DNA from: Neodontobutis hainanensis
Lineage: Eukaryota > Chordata > Actinopteri > Gobiiformes > Odontobutidae
Direction: 5' to 3'
Assembly: GCA_024349245.1 (NCBI GenBank)
Contig: JALDNG010000101.1
Location: 570,001 to 634,000 of the forward strand
DNA: 64,000 nt
Under the pieces are notes generated by a model that ran no database searches, was not told the origin of the DNA, and was given only the letters and a program-made list of their open reading frames with translations. This document shows, in pieces, positions 1 through 12,689 of this stretch. A program made the position numbers and the translations under genes. Positions within the stretch are counted from its first letter, which is position 1. Each line of letters starts with the position of its first letter.

Positions 1-1610
1 AGACGTCATATTTCCTACCTTTAACCGAAAACAGCGGCTAATAGCGTCATTGTTTTAACCTTCGAGGGTCACTGTGACATTTTAAATTGTCCTCAATAGG
101 TTTTTCCACACAGCCAGAGCTATAAGAGACAATAGCCCTAAGGGGGCTAGCACAATCTTTTCTCCATTATCTGTTGTCGACCAATCGATGTACAAATGTA
201 GCCAAGTAATAATATTACAAATAATATTATCGCTACAGATAATAATTCTTGAGAATAAAATAATAGCACAATCTTACACACCGACCAGGTTGTAGTTTCA
301 AGGAACAGACCAAACAATATTTGCTCCATCTTTGCCATTTATTTAGGCCTTTTTGCATTTATTGACAGTAGACAGTAGGTTGACAGGAAACAAACATTGG
401 GCAGATGCCCCGTCCGAGTTTTGAATTGTGTTCTTGCATATTTGCTAATGCTATGCCAATTGAGCTACCCAATAATAACTTGATAATATCTTATCCAGTT
501 ATCAAGTAACATCATAACGTCCCGCTCTCCTCCACATTCTGTCGTTGTGTCCTTGGGCAAGAAAAGTAACCCACCTTGCCTCCAGTGGTCAGCTGTAACA
601 CTGGGAAAGCGCTTTAGTGGAAAAGCTATATAAATACAAAAAAATAAAAAATAAATAAATAAAATATAATTGCACAAACAGTTTTTGTCCTTGTTGGTTT
701 AATTAGACTATATACAAAAGTAGTTATTTATTTACGTCTGTTATTTTGCAGTTTCCACATATGTTGTTAACTTGTGTTTTTAATAGGCTACCTTTTCTCA
801 AACTGCTACTAACAGACTAATAATTGCTAGCCACTTTGACTGTATTAATTTTGTTTTAGCATCCATCTTCCTTCTTGTTATGGTTTTGAATGTTCCAACT
901 TTCCGAGCTGAAAACACGTGAACACACCGAAGTTGGAAAAACAACTTCCTAACCACATTAATGCCCCATATGTGTTGCACCATGTTGCCGGCTGTTGTTT
1001 ACATCCACGATGTAGAGCCTTCGGTTGATGACGTATGTCTGGTTCTGCTCAAACTGGTGTGAACACAGAGATAGCACTGAGGTTCCCTGTCTCTGGAACT
1101 GATCCAGAGACAGAATCAGAACCAGCATGTACTCTGGCTAAATCTATAGTAACACAGTAACAGCTATAAAAACATTTCAAAAGCTTAAGTGCACAAAACC
1201 TTATGTTAAACCAAATGCTCCTTGTCAGTAACGGCCGATGCACGCTACTTACCAGCCCACCTAATCCTGTCACTAACAAACCATCTCCCTCCAAACACCT
1301 CTCTGTAAATTGTGTCATGTTTTGTTCTGATTTCTCCCTGCACTGGGGAACAGGATATGATTTCACACAACATTAAGTGGATGGGATCTAAGGGGACTAG
1401 TGGTGGTGCTGGTGGTGGTTGGGGGCAGTAATCTGGACTAATTAAGCCCCACACCCCCGATAGGTCTATGACTCTGACTGGTCATTCAAGGGCAAGGAGA
1501 ACTCATCCAACAACCTTGTATGGCAGAATGTGAAGATTTCTGTACAATAAAGACATTACACACAAAAAGAGAAGTAAGAGTGTGTTTTTTTTATTATATT
1601 TTATTATTAA
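1..1610. other. Intergenic sequence, no gene recognised
   Basis: AT-rich sequence in which every open frame is short and lacks recognisable motifs. Positions about 515-625 hold a fragment of the tRNA-like dispersed repeat described at 48173: the segment around 'cttgggcaag' and 'cctccagtgg' and the following 'aaagcgcttt' block. The stretch at 1250-1350 is open on the minus strand and is flanked by AG- and GTAAGT-like signals. It has no recognisable protein match, so I do not call it an exon. Confidence 0.5.
515..625 (+). repeat. Partial tRNA-like dispersed repeat
   Basis: The copy retains the 'ttgtgtccttgggcaag' block, the 'ccaccttgcctccagtgg' block and a degraded 'aaagcgcttt' block. All of these are shared with the better copies at 23280, 48173 and 58630. 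The A- and B-box part is largely missing. Confidence 0.6.
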
Positions 1611-1614
1611 TCTA

Positions 1615-1616
<2 letters not shown>

Positions 1617-1671
<55 letters not shown>
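1617..1671. repeat. (TTA)n microsatellite
   Basis: About 18 uninterrupted copies of a TTA/ATT trinucleotide, preceded by a T-rich, TTA-rich lead-in from about 1590. It is non-coding in context. Confidence 0.95.
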
Positions 1672-1672
<1 letters not shown>

Positions 1673-3530
1673 AGCATATGTGGAATTGATGGACACCTTA
1701 ATAACTAAGCTCCTTTAAATGATGTCACCTGTGTGTCCCAATTACATTAAGCAAGTAAGCCAGCCTGAAAAAAAAAAAAAAACAGTATCTGTGCATTACA
1801 GCATTTCAAGAAACATAATTTGAGGAAATGGCAAAGAAGGAAGTGTGACTTAATGATGGCTATTTACAGATTACAAGAATTTAATGGCAGCAGATTACTA
1901 TAATATTTCTAAGATGAAGAATATCATCAATTCCTTTATTGTTTTAAGTGGAATGAACTTAATAAAAATACATTGTAAAAGAATGGTTTGATCTGTTTTT
2001 GAAAATCTTTTTGTGAATAATAAATTATGAAAAAATTCTGATAAATGTATCTTGGCCATAAAGAAGCAAGACAATTTGAAATGTGCAATGGAAAATTTAT
2101 ATAGAATTACAATAAAAAGCATTAAATTCCAAAGCACTATGTATGTTATCAGAAAGATCTGCAGGGGCATTATTATAAAATAGTCCCATATAAAACAAAA
2201 TAGTACAAATGTATCCCCTTTTTCTTCCTTTTCCCTTTGCTTTCTAATTGCCAGTGACTTTCTGTGTTTGTCTAAAAAACATTGTCGCAGCACTTTCACA
2301 ATAGAAACAATTTGGTTCGGGCTAAACAAATGTAAAATGCTTTTATTCAAAGATTATCCAGAATCATCATGCAAGTTTCACAACCAAAAAACGAAAGACC
2401 GAAAAAGAGTTAAAAATATGATCAAAATATAATAAATTTCAATAAACAATATCCCAAATTAGTATCAAAGGCCTCTCAGTAAATTTAAAGATTCTATTAA
2501 ATAAAAACAAAAAATCTATGTACCCACCTTTACACGGTAAAAGTGTGAGTGTGTAGTGTCCAATGTTCAGTGCAGAGTTCAGCAGTTTGATGGAGACAGA
2601 CAGGAGGGTCTCTGTGGTGCGAGTGTCTATTACTGAATGAGCTTAAACAACACAACAAAGAATACTACAATTTTCCAAGCATTAGATTTAAAATATTCTA
2701 CCAAAACAGTGAACAAGAACAGAGAACTTAAATTCTGCTGCTAACTGTTTCTGTGAGAAGCTCAAGACCCAATATTTGATTAATAACAGTATGCAATCAA
2801 CACTTTTTTGCAGCTTGATTTGGTTTAAATAACGTCATCCCCTGTTAGCATTAACAATAATAGCTACATACTAATTCTAACCTTACAATGATATACAGTA
2901 TGTTTCCCTTGCTCTATTTTATCTTCTGTGCTTCTTAATCATCAGTGACTTCCTGTATTTGGTACAAAAGCTTGTTTTCACACAGTAAACAAATCAGACT
3001 TTGATTCTGTTTGGTGCAGACTTAGTTTATACATTCAACAACTGGGTTTGGACCAAACAAATGCAGAAATACTAAATAGAGCAAAAAACATGTTAGCTGA
3101 AGAATGTTTCATGCATTTGATAGAAATAAATCCTACAGAGAAGGCCAACTCCAGCTGCTAACTGCAACCTGCTGTTTACTCTTTTGGTGAGTAGCTTATT
3201 ACCCAATATTTTTTTATCTAACCAATATGCATATACATAGGTGATTATGTAACATCGTACGTCACCAAAAGACAGTCACTGCTGTCAAGCCAACATTGGC
3301 GAACTGCTGGGGCGCCAAATGGTGTTTGGGCTCAACGCCTGGCCCAGATCCACCTTCAGATCCACCTCATTCCTCAACTACAGGCAGAACATCAACAGAA
3401 AGAACAACACAGTGAGTGAGCAACTGTAGCCACAAAGCCGAGTTCTGTTAAACGTGTGTGTGCTAGCAAAGACGCTGAATGAAGGACGCTGTTCACGGCC
3501 GCTCAGATTAATACCAGCTCATGGACAATA
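1672..3530. other. Intergenic sequence, no gene recognised
   Basis: AT-rich sequence with no recognisable protein. A 150-codon minus-strand open frame at 1898-2350 is Lys/Phe/Ile-rich and low in complexity, and I treat it as chance. A short minus-strand block at about 2527-2640 has exon-like edges (see findings). 3290-3530 is less AT-rich and may be the 5' part of the LINE that follows. Confidence 0.5.
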
Positions 3531-4204
3531 TTGTAAACAATGGCATCTAAAAAGAGTAGTGGCATAATGGAGGACCAACTGGAAGCCATTGAAAAAGCAC
3601 TGAACCATCACTGGGTTGACTCATTACTGATAACGTGACGCTCTGGATGAACTGGAAATATTTAGATGTGATGAATATGAATCAATGAATGATACAGTAA
3701 TGTTGACGCTGATAAACACTTTTACAAAGGCAATAGTTTCAACTGTAAATACTATAAAGATGAACAGCTAATTGCACTTAACAAACCAGAAAAATGTCTC
3801 TAATTTCCATTCAATTTCAATAATCATAGCTTATACTCAAACTTTGAGAATATCAAAGAGTATCTGAATAGACCAGTATTAAAATTTTAAATAATTGCTT
3901 TTTCAGAAACATTGATAAATTAGGAGAAACCAGTTCATTTTACACTTGGCAACAAAATGTTTAACAGAAACAAAAACCAGAAAAGGTGGTGGGGGTGTTG
4001 CACTTTATGTGGACAAAAATCTGAAGTGTCATGGTTAAGATTAATGTAGAAAAACACAAAAACATTATTTACTAGACACTATACAACAGATTTATACAAA
4101 TAAAAATCATAGAAATATTTTTGTATGTGGGGATTTCAACATAGATTTTTTAAAAGTAAAAACACAGACTTTCAGAAAACTTTCCTTAGATCCTAAAATC
4201 ACAC

Positions 4205-4350
4205 ATTAGTATGAAATGGTCAGGCAGAGTCTCCATGTTAAAGAATAGGGCAGAATTTGGCACATTCTTGCACCACCTGTTTTGTTTGCTGCTGTTTGGT
4301 CTGTGTTTGGAGTAAATGGCTTAGATGTGCTTGTAGCTGAGTCTCAGCTG
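4205..4350 (+). repeat. Dispersed repeat, copy A (partner near 35.2 kb)
   Basis: The segment with 'cagagtctccatg', 'aagaatagg', 'gcagaattt' and 'gctgctgtttggtctgtgtttgga' recurs in reverse complement at about 35160-35310. The two copies have diverged but keep the order of blocks, so they are copies of one interspersed family. This copy sits inside the LINE-derived stretch. Confidence 0.7.
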
Positions 4351-4762
4351 ATCAATTTGATGTGCTGCTTTGCCAAATTAGGCTTGGGGTGTGTATTGTA
4401 TCATCCTGTTTGTTTGTGACATGTGTAATATTTTCACAAACGTATTCAATTAGAACAATACAAGTGGTAAACAAATAAATGATACTAGTGACCACCAATT
4501 TTCTCACTACTACTACTAATAATACAACAATAATAAAGCACATAAGAGTGAACACTGATGACATGATCAACACATTCAAACAAAGCTAATCAAAACAAAA
4601 TTGGGATGGTGTCTTGGGGAAAAACGATGTTAATGGGGCATACAGAAACTTTATAAGTGTATTCAAACAACTGTAAGACACTCACTGCCCAATTACTACA
4701 TATAAGTACACTCACAAAAATGAATCTGGCCCCTGGATGACAAAGGGATTGTTTAAAGCATG

Positions 4763-4764
<2 letters not shown>

Positions 4765-4847
<83 letters not shown>
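4765..4847. repeat. (AT)n microsatellite
   Basis: About 41 uninterrupted AT dinucleotides inside the LINE remnant. It separates the NESGPWMTK segment from the downstream coding remnant. Confidence 0.97.
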
Positions 4848-4851
<4 letters not shown>

Positions 4852-5589
4852 ATTTATAAGAATAAAGAATAAGAATATAAAAACAATAGCATCTGAAACA
4901 AAGTATAAATAATATAAAAACTAACTAACAAATATCAGAAAATGTAAAAAAGATTATGCAAATCTAATTGAAAGAAATAAAAAACAATATGAAAGGTTTG
5001 TACTAAATCAGGCAATGAACAAGGATCTTAAAAATGTTCCTTTCCCTAAATACATGATTTAAAAAATAAATAAATAAGGCAATATGGAAGATATTGTTAA
5101 TTCATTCAAGGACTACTTTCTTAACATCTGTCCTGAACTGGCGGCTAAGATTGATACAACAAATGACAGATGTTCTCAACAGTATTATAGACAATATAAA
5201 TTCTTTATTCTTGACACCAACAACAACACGATTAGAATGACCATGACCAGACCACAATTAAAAGTGTAATAACTAACATTGGAAAGCCTTAAAGTCACAT
5301 TTGTAATTTATTGTTGTGTACAGAATTCCCAAACCAAATAAAAGTCGCAAAGGTTATTCCAATCCATAAAAGTGGAGACAGCCACCAGTTTACAAACTAC
5401 AGACTAATCTCCAAAATAGCCCTGACCATCCAAAATTCTGAAAAAACATTGCTCGTTTAGATTTTTTTATTGAAAAACACAACCTACTTAATGACAGTCA
5501 AATCTGATTTAGGAATAATAGATCAATTAAGGAAATAACAAATAATATTGATAAAAAATTAGACTCAATAGGTATATTGTCACACCACG

Positions 5590-6930
5590 AGAAAGGGACC
5601 CAAATTTTTGTTTAGTAGTAAATTCAGTTCAAGTTCAAAAGGTTTATTGAGAGCAGGTAAGAAAAATGTACCCTTTAATAACATATCCTAATTTTATTTA
5701 TTTAAATACAGGAAATATGTTCCATTCCCTGCACCATTAGTAAAGGATGGCTAATCAACATACAACACACAACAGCGGCAAGCCAACCAGAAAAAGCACA
5801 AACAGGTGTGTGAGACATTGTCTCCTCCGCTGCTTCCTGTGCCGTGTGTGTGTCTCCGTGTGGTCACATGACTCAGTGGCAGAAGTAACAAAGCACTGAG
5901 TTATTTTACTGCAGTTAACAAATACACTGCCAGTTGTGATCTGTGTTACAAATGGGATTTACAGCTCTTTAAAGGGCACTCCGTTCTCATTCAAGAGACT
6001 GGCTCATTTGGCTCAAATAACATTTTTATGTACCATCTATTAAATTATTACAACAAATGAGTGTAATTTTATTTACAGGGACACATATTCATCACCTCTT
6101 AAGACATGCCTCTTAACATATTCTTATTTTAACTGATTGAACATTATCAGTACCTGAGCTACAGGGTATTCTTCTCTCTGAAAGGACTCTAGTGTCTCCT
6201 GTGCTGGGGTCTGTCTGTCTCTCTCATCCTCTGTTCAACTTTGGTGCAGCTCGTTGTTTTCTTTGGTTTAAGTAAATGCATCTGGACTCAGTTTTCAAGG
6301 TGAAGACGGTTCGTCTCTAATTCCAAGAGACTTTATCAGTTCTGAGATCAACTGGTAAAAGAGCTGAGCTTATTACTGGAGGTATGAAAGGACAGAGTGA
6401 CTCCTGATGTGATAGTCTTTAAAGGCTCAGGTGAGTCGTAAGTGTCACTGTTCCATTCAGTTGCTGTTGTTGTTTTCAAAATAAACTTTAGCAATTTTTT
6501 GATTTTTTTTTTGAGAGTTTTGCTTTTTTTGAGAGGTTTCAAAACACTGTTATAAATACTAGGCAACATGAATCTGAGGACACCTCCTCTGTTCAAAGAG
6601 GGCTTTTCCATTTTAACAAAAATGGCTTCCTTCACACCTTTCTCAATCTTTTTTTTTTTGCTTTAACCCTTTCTTCCAGATGACCTGGATGACTGAGAAC
6701 CTTCACAGCCACGTTTTTTTTTGGTGCAATTTTTTTATGAGTTTTATGAGTTTGTGTAAGTTTATCATATTACCACAGGAGCAGATTTTTGACACAGATT
6801 AGTGATGGAAATTTTATGCTCTTCGTCTCAGTTTTCCCAAACGGCTCTCCTTTTTACCACTTTATACCTTTTATAATAAAGTCAAATTTTGTGTTTTTTT
6901 TTACTAAATAATATGTGTATATATATACAT
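5590..6930. other. Intergenic sequence with a dispersed repeat at about 6260-6700
   Basis: No gene is recognised. From about 6260 to 6700 lies a copy of a repeat carrying 'catctggactcagttttcaaggtgaagac', 'tctctaattccaagagacttt', 'gactcctgatgtgatagtc' and 'gacctggatgactgagaaccttcacag'. Parts of it recur near 25355-25440, 31140, 47540-47775 and 59270-59420. The 95-codon minus-strand frame here belongs to the repeat and not to a gene. Confidence 0.6.
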
Positions 6931-6939
6931 ATTAACCCA

Positions 6940-7321
6940 TATCACACAGCTGCTATCGTTCACCATCAGATGGAATAATTCACAAATGCACAACCATCTC
7001 CATGCCATAAAATCCTTTATTGTTCATAATCCCAAGAACAAAACAACCCGGATAGACCATCCCAAATTCTATCAAAGATTGTCTCTTCAGACTAGACTTT
7101 TATACTTTTTCCACATGACATTTTCAACAATTTACAACCTCTTCACTGGGCCAAGGACCCCTCCTTTCTAATGGCCCCCACCTTTCTTTTGTAACCTATG
7201 TCCCAGTTACATTCTGACCTCCTCTGGTGCCAGGCACATGTCTCTTATCTGTAACTAAGATCTTCCCTGTATGTGTATGTGTTCATTAAACTTATCATGT
7301 AAAAACCATACACTCTGACAT
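6940..7321 (-). mobile_element. LTR-like block, possibly a solo LTR
   Basis: Read on the minus strand, the block begins TGTCAGAG, carries a GTATAAAA box (7098-7105) and about 80 nt later an AATAAA signal (7016-7021). It has no coding potential. That order fits a U3-R-U5 layout. I could not find a matching target-site duplication, so the ends are guesses. A decayed promoter-bearing repeat of another kind is possible. Confidence 0.35.
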
Positions 7322-7329
7322 GATGTTTT

Positions 7330-9150
7330 CTTTTTTCTATTAATATGTTTCTAGATGTATTACATATAACCTCTTACTTTATTATAAACCATGCATAAGT
7401 ATAAATCATAATACACATAACATAAACTTATCATGCATAAATTAATAACTAAATAAGTATACAAAAATAACACAACAGTGCAGGGTTCCTTTGAGAGTGT
7501 AGATCCAGAAAAACTCTCTCTGTAGCGGTGTTTAAGCCTATCCTCACCTGTTACCGACTCTTGGAAATGTTCAATGCCACAGATTCTTAAGGTGTTGCCG
7601 CGGCCATGGTTAGGATTTTTCTAATGCAAAGCTGTAGAGTAAAGAGGGCTTGATGTTTGTGCTTAGTTCTGTCGATGAAGAAACCACCACATGGACATTC
7701 AAGTCTGTATTAGTACAAGTCTAGTACTACTACTACACTAAGTAGTGTTGCAATTATATTGTACTTTTTACCAGTGCTTATGTCCATTTAAAAATGTGAT
7801 ATTTATTATTATTATTATTATTGCAGTAAACACATTTGTGGTTACCAGCTCTTATAATAAGTCAGGTCTTTTTGTAGAGGAGGGAGATGGCTGTTAAATA
7901 GTTTGTCACTGCGAGTGGGGCCTTTTCTGAAACTGATAGTAAATAATAGCTTAAGTTAGAAAGAAATTGGCAGTGTTTTTATGTTGGATCTCCTTACCAA
8001 AGTGAAAAAACAACTTTTAGTTAACTGCATCTATATCGGACAGCAACTATATAGCTGTTCTTGAGTTGAGGCAGGAGTGAACAACACAAAAGTCAGTTAC
8101 TACATTCTAAAAATGTACCATCCCATACTGTCAGCTCTTTTTGTGAGATGAAGTTGAAATAACACCAAAGCCTATGTCAGAACAGTACCTTTTAGATGAT
8201 GATGGAAACTATCCGTCAAGAAAAAAAACACCATTACAGATGCTTTGACATTCTCCATCACATGAAGGACATAGAAGTGCTCCTCAAATCATAATTCTCC
8301 TGACTTTGGAAGAAAACATATTAGTCTAACATTGGGCAGGGCAGCCAGGCAGTCTCTTCAATATCCGGAGTGCAGTTAACCCCGTACGTCAGCTCTGAAG
8401 AAGCACGGAGAATAAACGGCCACATTAAGGCACCCAAGTGAAAAACATTATTACTGGGGAGTCCGGGTGGGATGCGTTCACAGCCGTTAAAGCTGACAAT
8501 AAAGCCACATATCAAACCACCGCACTACATCAGTCCACTTCCAACTCAATTTGGTTTAATGCAAGCTGGCATGTTCTCAGTGTTCATACAGTTAAATATA
8601 TTTTATATGAAAACATTTCTTGATGAGTCAGATGTTTTAATGCACAAGGGAACCACACAACCAGTCTTTTTATAAAATGAAGCTTTGGGGTAGTTCCCAT
8701 ACATACAGATCCCTTTTGTGTCTGTACCAACAAGGCATATGGTTAATAACTTAAAGGTAATGCTAATGTCTTTTTTGCTCATTTTTTTTCTTGCTACGCT
8801 CTCTGCACCCACAATCATTAGTGCTGTTTTTTTGCAGCCTATGTATGAACGTTTTTTTTTTTTTTTAAATGCACCATTCTACTAAACCAATTTTATTTAA
8901 GATTTTATTCAAGCACTTTTAGGGACCTATTTTTATTTTCAATTACTTTCCAGTCCTTGAATCTGCATGTCTGAAATTCACGTATTTTCAAGTATTTTCA
9001 AGAAGCATGGGAACCCTGATAACAACAGGAAACTAATGTTTACTGTAGCAGTATACAGCTGATAACTAAATAGACTGACATTTTTGTCAAAGAATAAAAG
9101 AGACGAAAACAACTAATGACAAAAACTAGGAGAAGGGACAGATTAAGTTC
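7330..9150. other. Intergenic sequence, no gene recognised
   Basis: Short random frames only. A small (ATT)n run lies near 7803-7823. The block 8330-8560 is less AT-rich than its surroundings but shows no domain and no splice structure I can defend. Confidence 0.5.
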
Positions 9151-9153
9151 ACT

Positions 9154-9335
9154 GTGTGGAATGAGTCAAGTCAGCCAATCTTGTTGTTACGGCGGTGCCA
9201 AGAAGCTAACCGGAGACAACAGAGCAACAAACTGTTAGCATTAGATCTTTTGGCAATGTCAGCTTCTCAAGCTTTTGCAGAAAGAGTATTTAGTTTCACA
9301 GGTGACCTCACTAGAGGAAAACAAATAATAACAAA
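9154..9335 (+). mobile_element. hAT transposase C-terminal fragment
   Basis: The plus-strand frame reads LALDLLAMSASQAFAERVFS followed by FTGDLTRGKQ. This is the hAT-family C-terminal dimerisation region, whose usual form is 'A..LL..PASSA..ERVFS..G....R'. Only this terminal piece remains, and the upstream frame (MWNESSQP) is only loosely related. No RNase-H catalytic core is present, so it is a dead fragment. Confidence 0.7.
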
Positions 9336-9589
9336 AGTAAATAAATATTTGCATTTAATGTTTATGATGCCAGTCTTTATTTAGCATAAGTAATATCCTA
9401 CTGTTCAACGCACTTTAAGTTCAAAGATGGTTTAGATGGTACATTTATTATTATTCTTTAGCTTTCTTGGGCTGTAGGAACCTTTTGATAATTGCCCATT
9501 TATTTAATTTAAAATAAACTGTGAATGTGTATTTTGCATCTATTTGATACACATTGATGTCTTTTTGTTTATATTGCATTACATTTACA

Positions 9590-9792
9590 TTTATTCATTT
9601 AGCAGACGCTTTTATCCAAAGCGACTTACATTGTTCTACAGTAATTACCAGTGTTACAGTCACTGGAGGCAAGGTGGGTTAAGTGTCTTGCCCAAGGACA
9701 CAACGACAGTATGAACTGTGGGGAGAGCGGGAATCGAACCCCCTACCTTCCGGTTGAAAGACGACTGCTCTACCCACTGAGCTACTGCCGCA
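9590..9792 (-). repeat. tRNA-like dispersed repeat (minus orientation)
   Basis: It begins with the fish repeat block 'gcagacgcttttatccaaagcgacttac'. It continues with 'ggtgggttaagtgtcttgcccaagg' and ends with the complement of a tRNA-like B box ('gggaatcgaaccc') and A box ('ctctacccactgagct'). The order matches the copies at 49497 and 58630. Confidence 0.85.
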
Positions 9793-9799
9793 TTAGACT

Positions 9800-12680
9800 G
9801 CAAGATTTTTTTACTGTTGAAATAAACAGTTTAAAATATGTTTGCACATTTAAATTTCAATTCTAAGAAAGTATAGTTTTATGTCTGATACAGAAGGTCA
9901 AAATTATTACCTCATGAATGTTTTGGGGGATTTTAGTCAACTAAATTTTTATAAATTTTAGTCTTCTAAAACTAAAACAAATAAGATGACTAAACAAGAC
10001 TAAAACTAAAAATGATTTTAGTCATAAGAATAAGACTAAAACTAAATTAAAATTAAAACACTTGCTTGCTGGTTGTTTTTTTAAATCCGCAGGTTTAAGG
10101 TTTGACATGTTGCATCAATTATATTTTGCTGAAATGGTTGCGTTGAAATATTTTAATCAAATCATATTTATTTCCTACCAATTTATGGAAATGACTAATA
10201 TACAGTGATTAAAAAAAGATTTTTGTATAATGCATAGAGTTATGTAAAATATTATTCTACGTATGGTTGTGGCATATTTAGAGTTTTGATATTATTGGAC
10301 TAGTTTTGTTGTGAAAACCTGGCAAAACTGTGGCTGGAGTTTCTCCCAGGGGATTTGAGCCCCCAGTCTCCTGCAAACTAAAATATCAAACAGTCTACAA
10401 TCTTTGGTCAGATTTATCCTAAAAACGGGGAAAGCAAAGTGACGTAAATTAATATTGGTAATGCATTTACGAGATGTTGAATAAGGTGGAGATACAGTAA
10501 TTGCAGGATTGTATTGGTGTCCTACAGCAGGTAAGATGGCTTATACCATGGCGTGAAAAAGGTTTGCATAACATTTGTTGTATTGATGCAAATCCCATAA
10601 CATGTGGCCATAGTGTGTTTATTTTGGGGTGATATATTTTATACAAAAAAGAAAATTCATAAATATTTGTTACGTATGGTGAGGACTGGAGATTAAAATG
10701 GCATTAAAGAAATATGCATAATATTTCTATATGTGTCCTAAGCACTCAGCAAAAAACACTTTGCACAAAGAAATTTAAATTGATCAGAATCAATGTTGCC
10801 AATTTCTGACACTCACAAGCTTGAATAATAATTTATTCAAAGAACTCAGGTGGAGCACAAAATAAAAAGACCCCCAAAGGTTTAAAAAGCAGTAAAGGTC
10901 ATTATGCGGTTGTTAGGTGGACTTGTGAGGAAGAAAATAAAATTGGGTGATGGCAGTATACTCTATGAATGTTATTCTTTTCAAATATCAGAAGAACATG
11001 ATTAATACTTATACCATTGTTTATATAAATATATTTCTAGTCTCGCAATATGATCACAGAGCTATATGAGACTATATGAACTATATGAGAATGTAAGAAA
11101 AAATACAGCAATGTATAGTCCCTTTATTACGGATGCATCATTGATGGTCTTCCCTCAGAGGGCAAACTGGGACAGAGGGAACAGAAGGAGGAGGTCCCGC
11201 TGTGTTCGCTTACGCCCCCACGTGCACGCCCCGTACCGTCCGTGCACGTCCTGATGGATGGCGGTGCCAAGACAACATGTCGTCAGGGGCCCGCTACACA
11301 AGGGTACGTATCTGTACAGTGATGGACGAGGCCGTAGACGCTACATAAAAATCGAAGCAGGCATATATAACATTCCCAGCTCCCTCTCTTAACCTGTAAT
11401 GTATAGTGATAGAAATTTGTTTCGCAGTCCATTGGCGTGGACAGTGATCGATGTCAAAAAGAAGGAGAGTGGGGAAAAGGAGGGGTGACTCAGTATGTGT
11501 GAGCTGACTGCTTTCTGTTGGTACAGTTCATGTACAAAATAGAAAATATAACCTAATGTACAGTTAAATTTAATGCATTACATTATTATTTCACCTGATA
11601 CAATGAAAATAAAATAATATATTTATATTCTTTTTGTTGGTGGTTCTGGTGCTAACTGTATGTTATTGTTATGTATATTACAGTAGTCATTACATTTTAT
11701 TTTGAAGGGGAATTGTGTCAAATGCCAAATGACAATAGAAGAGCTAAGAAAAGACCGTCATCTGACAATAGTAAAAAGCCTTGGACCAGTGGCTTCTCTG
11801 CTGTGATGGACGGGAACTCTTCCGTTTTTACAAAATAAAAGTTGCATTGATGACTTGCACTAGTTTTTAAGGATTTTTAAGTGCTTAGTTAGTTAGTGCT
11901 CTTTAATTGCCAAAAAACATCTGATAATACTTATGTGAAGCTCAATTTTGCCTGTGTCCAGAGTTCATCATAATATGCAAAATAAATCTTGTATTAATTA
12001 TATATTATTTGAGTCACCTTTTATAACGTCGTGGATGATATTTTAAAAACTGCACCCTCCCATTTGTTATTATCCAATGACTTGCACATGTTCTTTATTT
12101 AATGAACACATCTTTGGCAAATAAAACTGTGGATATGATGCCACACAAACACATGCACACATTTGTTTCCTTACATATAAGCACCTTATGTAGCTGATTG
12201 TGGCGTCCCCTGCCTTGCTCCTCGTGTCATGTCATCCAATGTGTGAGTGGTTTACGCTTCTTTAATGTGGTCTCACTCACCTGTTTGTGCACACAAGAGC
12301 GGCGACCACCTCAGTGCATTGTTATCCTATCAAATTGAACTGTGGTCACGAATCTCCCAGTGGCTGATGAATATTAGATGGGAGTGGATAATATCTCAGC
12401 AGAGGAGGCCTCCCCCCACCAAGATGAGTGTGGCACACACTCAGCAGTGGAATGGTGCCCACTGAGACCAACGTTGGCTGCTAGGAAAAATGTCCTACAC
12501 CCACAGCGCCGTAATGGGAAGAGTTTGCGTGATTTTAAGAGAAAAGGTAATGTGTTGATATTTTTTGCACTGTTGGTGAAAGAGCTATCAATGTTATACT
12601 ACATTCAGCTGCAGTCTGTAGAGCTTCCAGGAACGATAATACAAAAAGCAATATGTGTATGGTTAGATGCTGCATTTTAG
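9800..12680. other. Intergenic sequence, no gene recognised
   Basis: Mostly AT-rich with short chance frames. Two local patches depart from the background. 11130-11350 is a CpG-containing, GC-richer block (see findings). 12240-12540 is a non-repetitive block of mixed composition. Neither has defensible splice signals or recognisable protein similarity. Confidence 0.5.
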
Positions 12681-12689
12681 AGCGTTTAT

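Larger units (their letters stand above)
3540..5580 (+). mobile_element. Decayed non-LTR retrotransposon (LINE; CR1/L2/jockey-like)
   Basis: Broken reading frames on the plus strand read like a LINE ORF2. Near 3985-4015 the DNA encodes GGGVALYVDKN. Near 4130-4155 it encodes GDFNIDFLK, the asparagine-bearing motif of the apurinic-type endonuclease. Near 4715-4755 it encodes NESGPWMTKGLF. At 5084-5160 the frame is MEDIVNSFKDYFLNICPEL. Near 5320-5410 it encodes IPIHKSGDSHQFTNYR, the start of the reverse transcriptase domain. Many stops and frameshifts, a large (AT)n insertion and loss of the catalytic RT half show that it is dead. The clade assignment is only approximate. Confidence 0.75.

Noticed and set aside
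1898..2350. 150-codon minus-strand frame as a gene
   Set aside because: Low-complexity Lys/Phe/Ile content in very AT-rich DNA, no motif, no splice or promoter signals.
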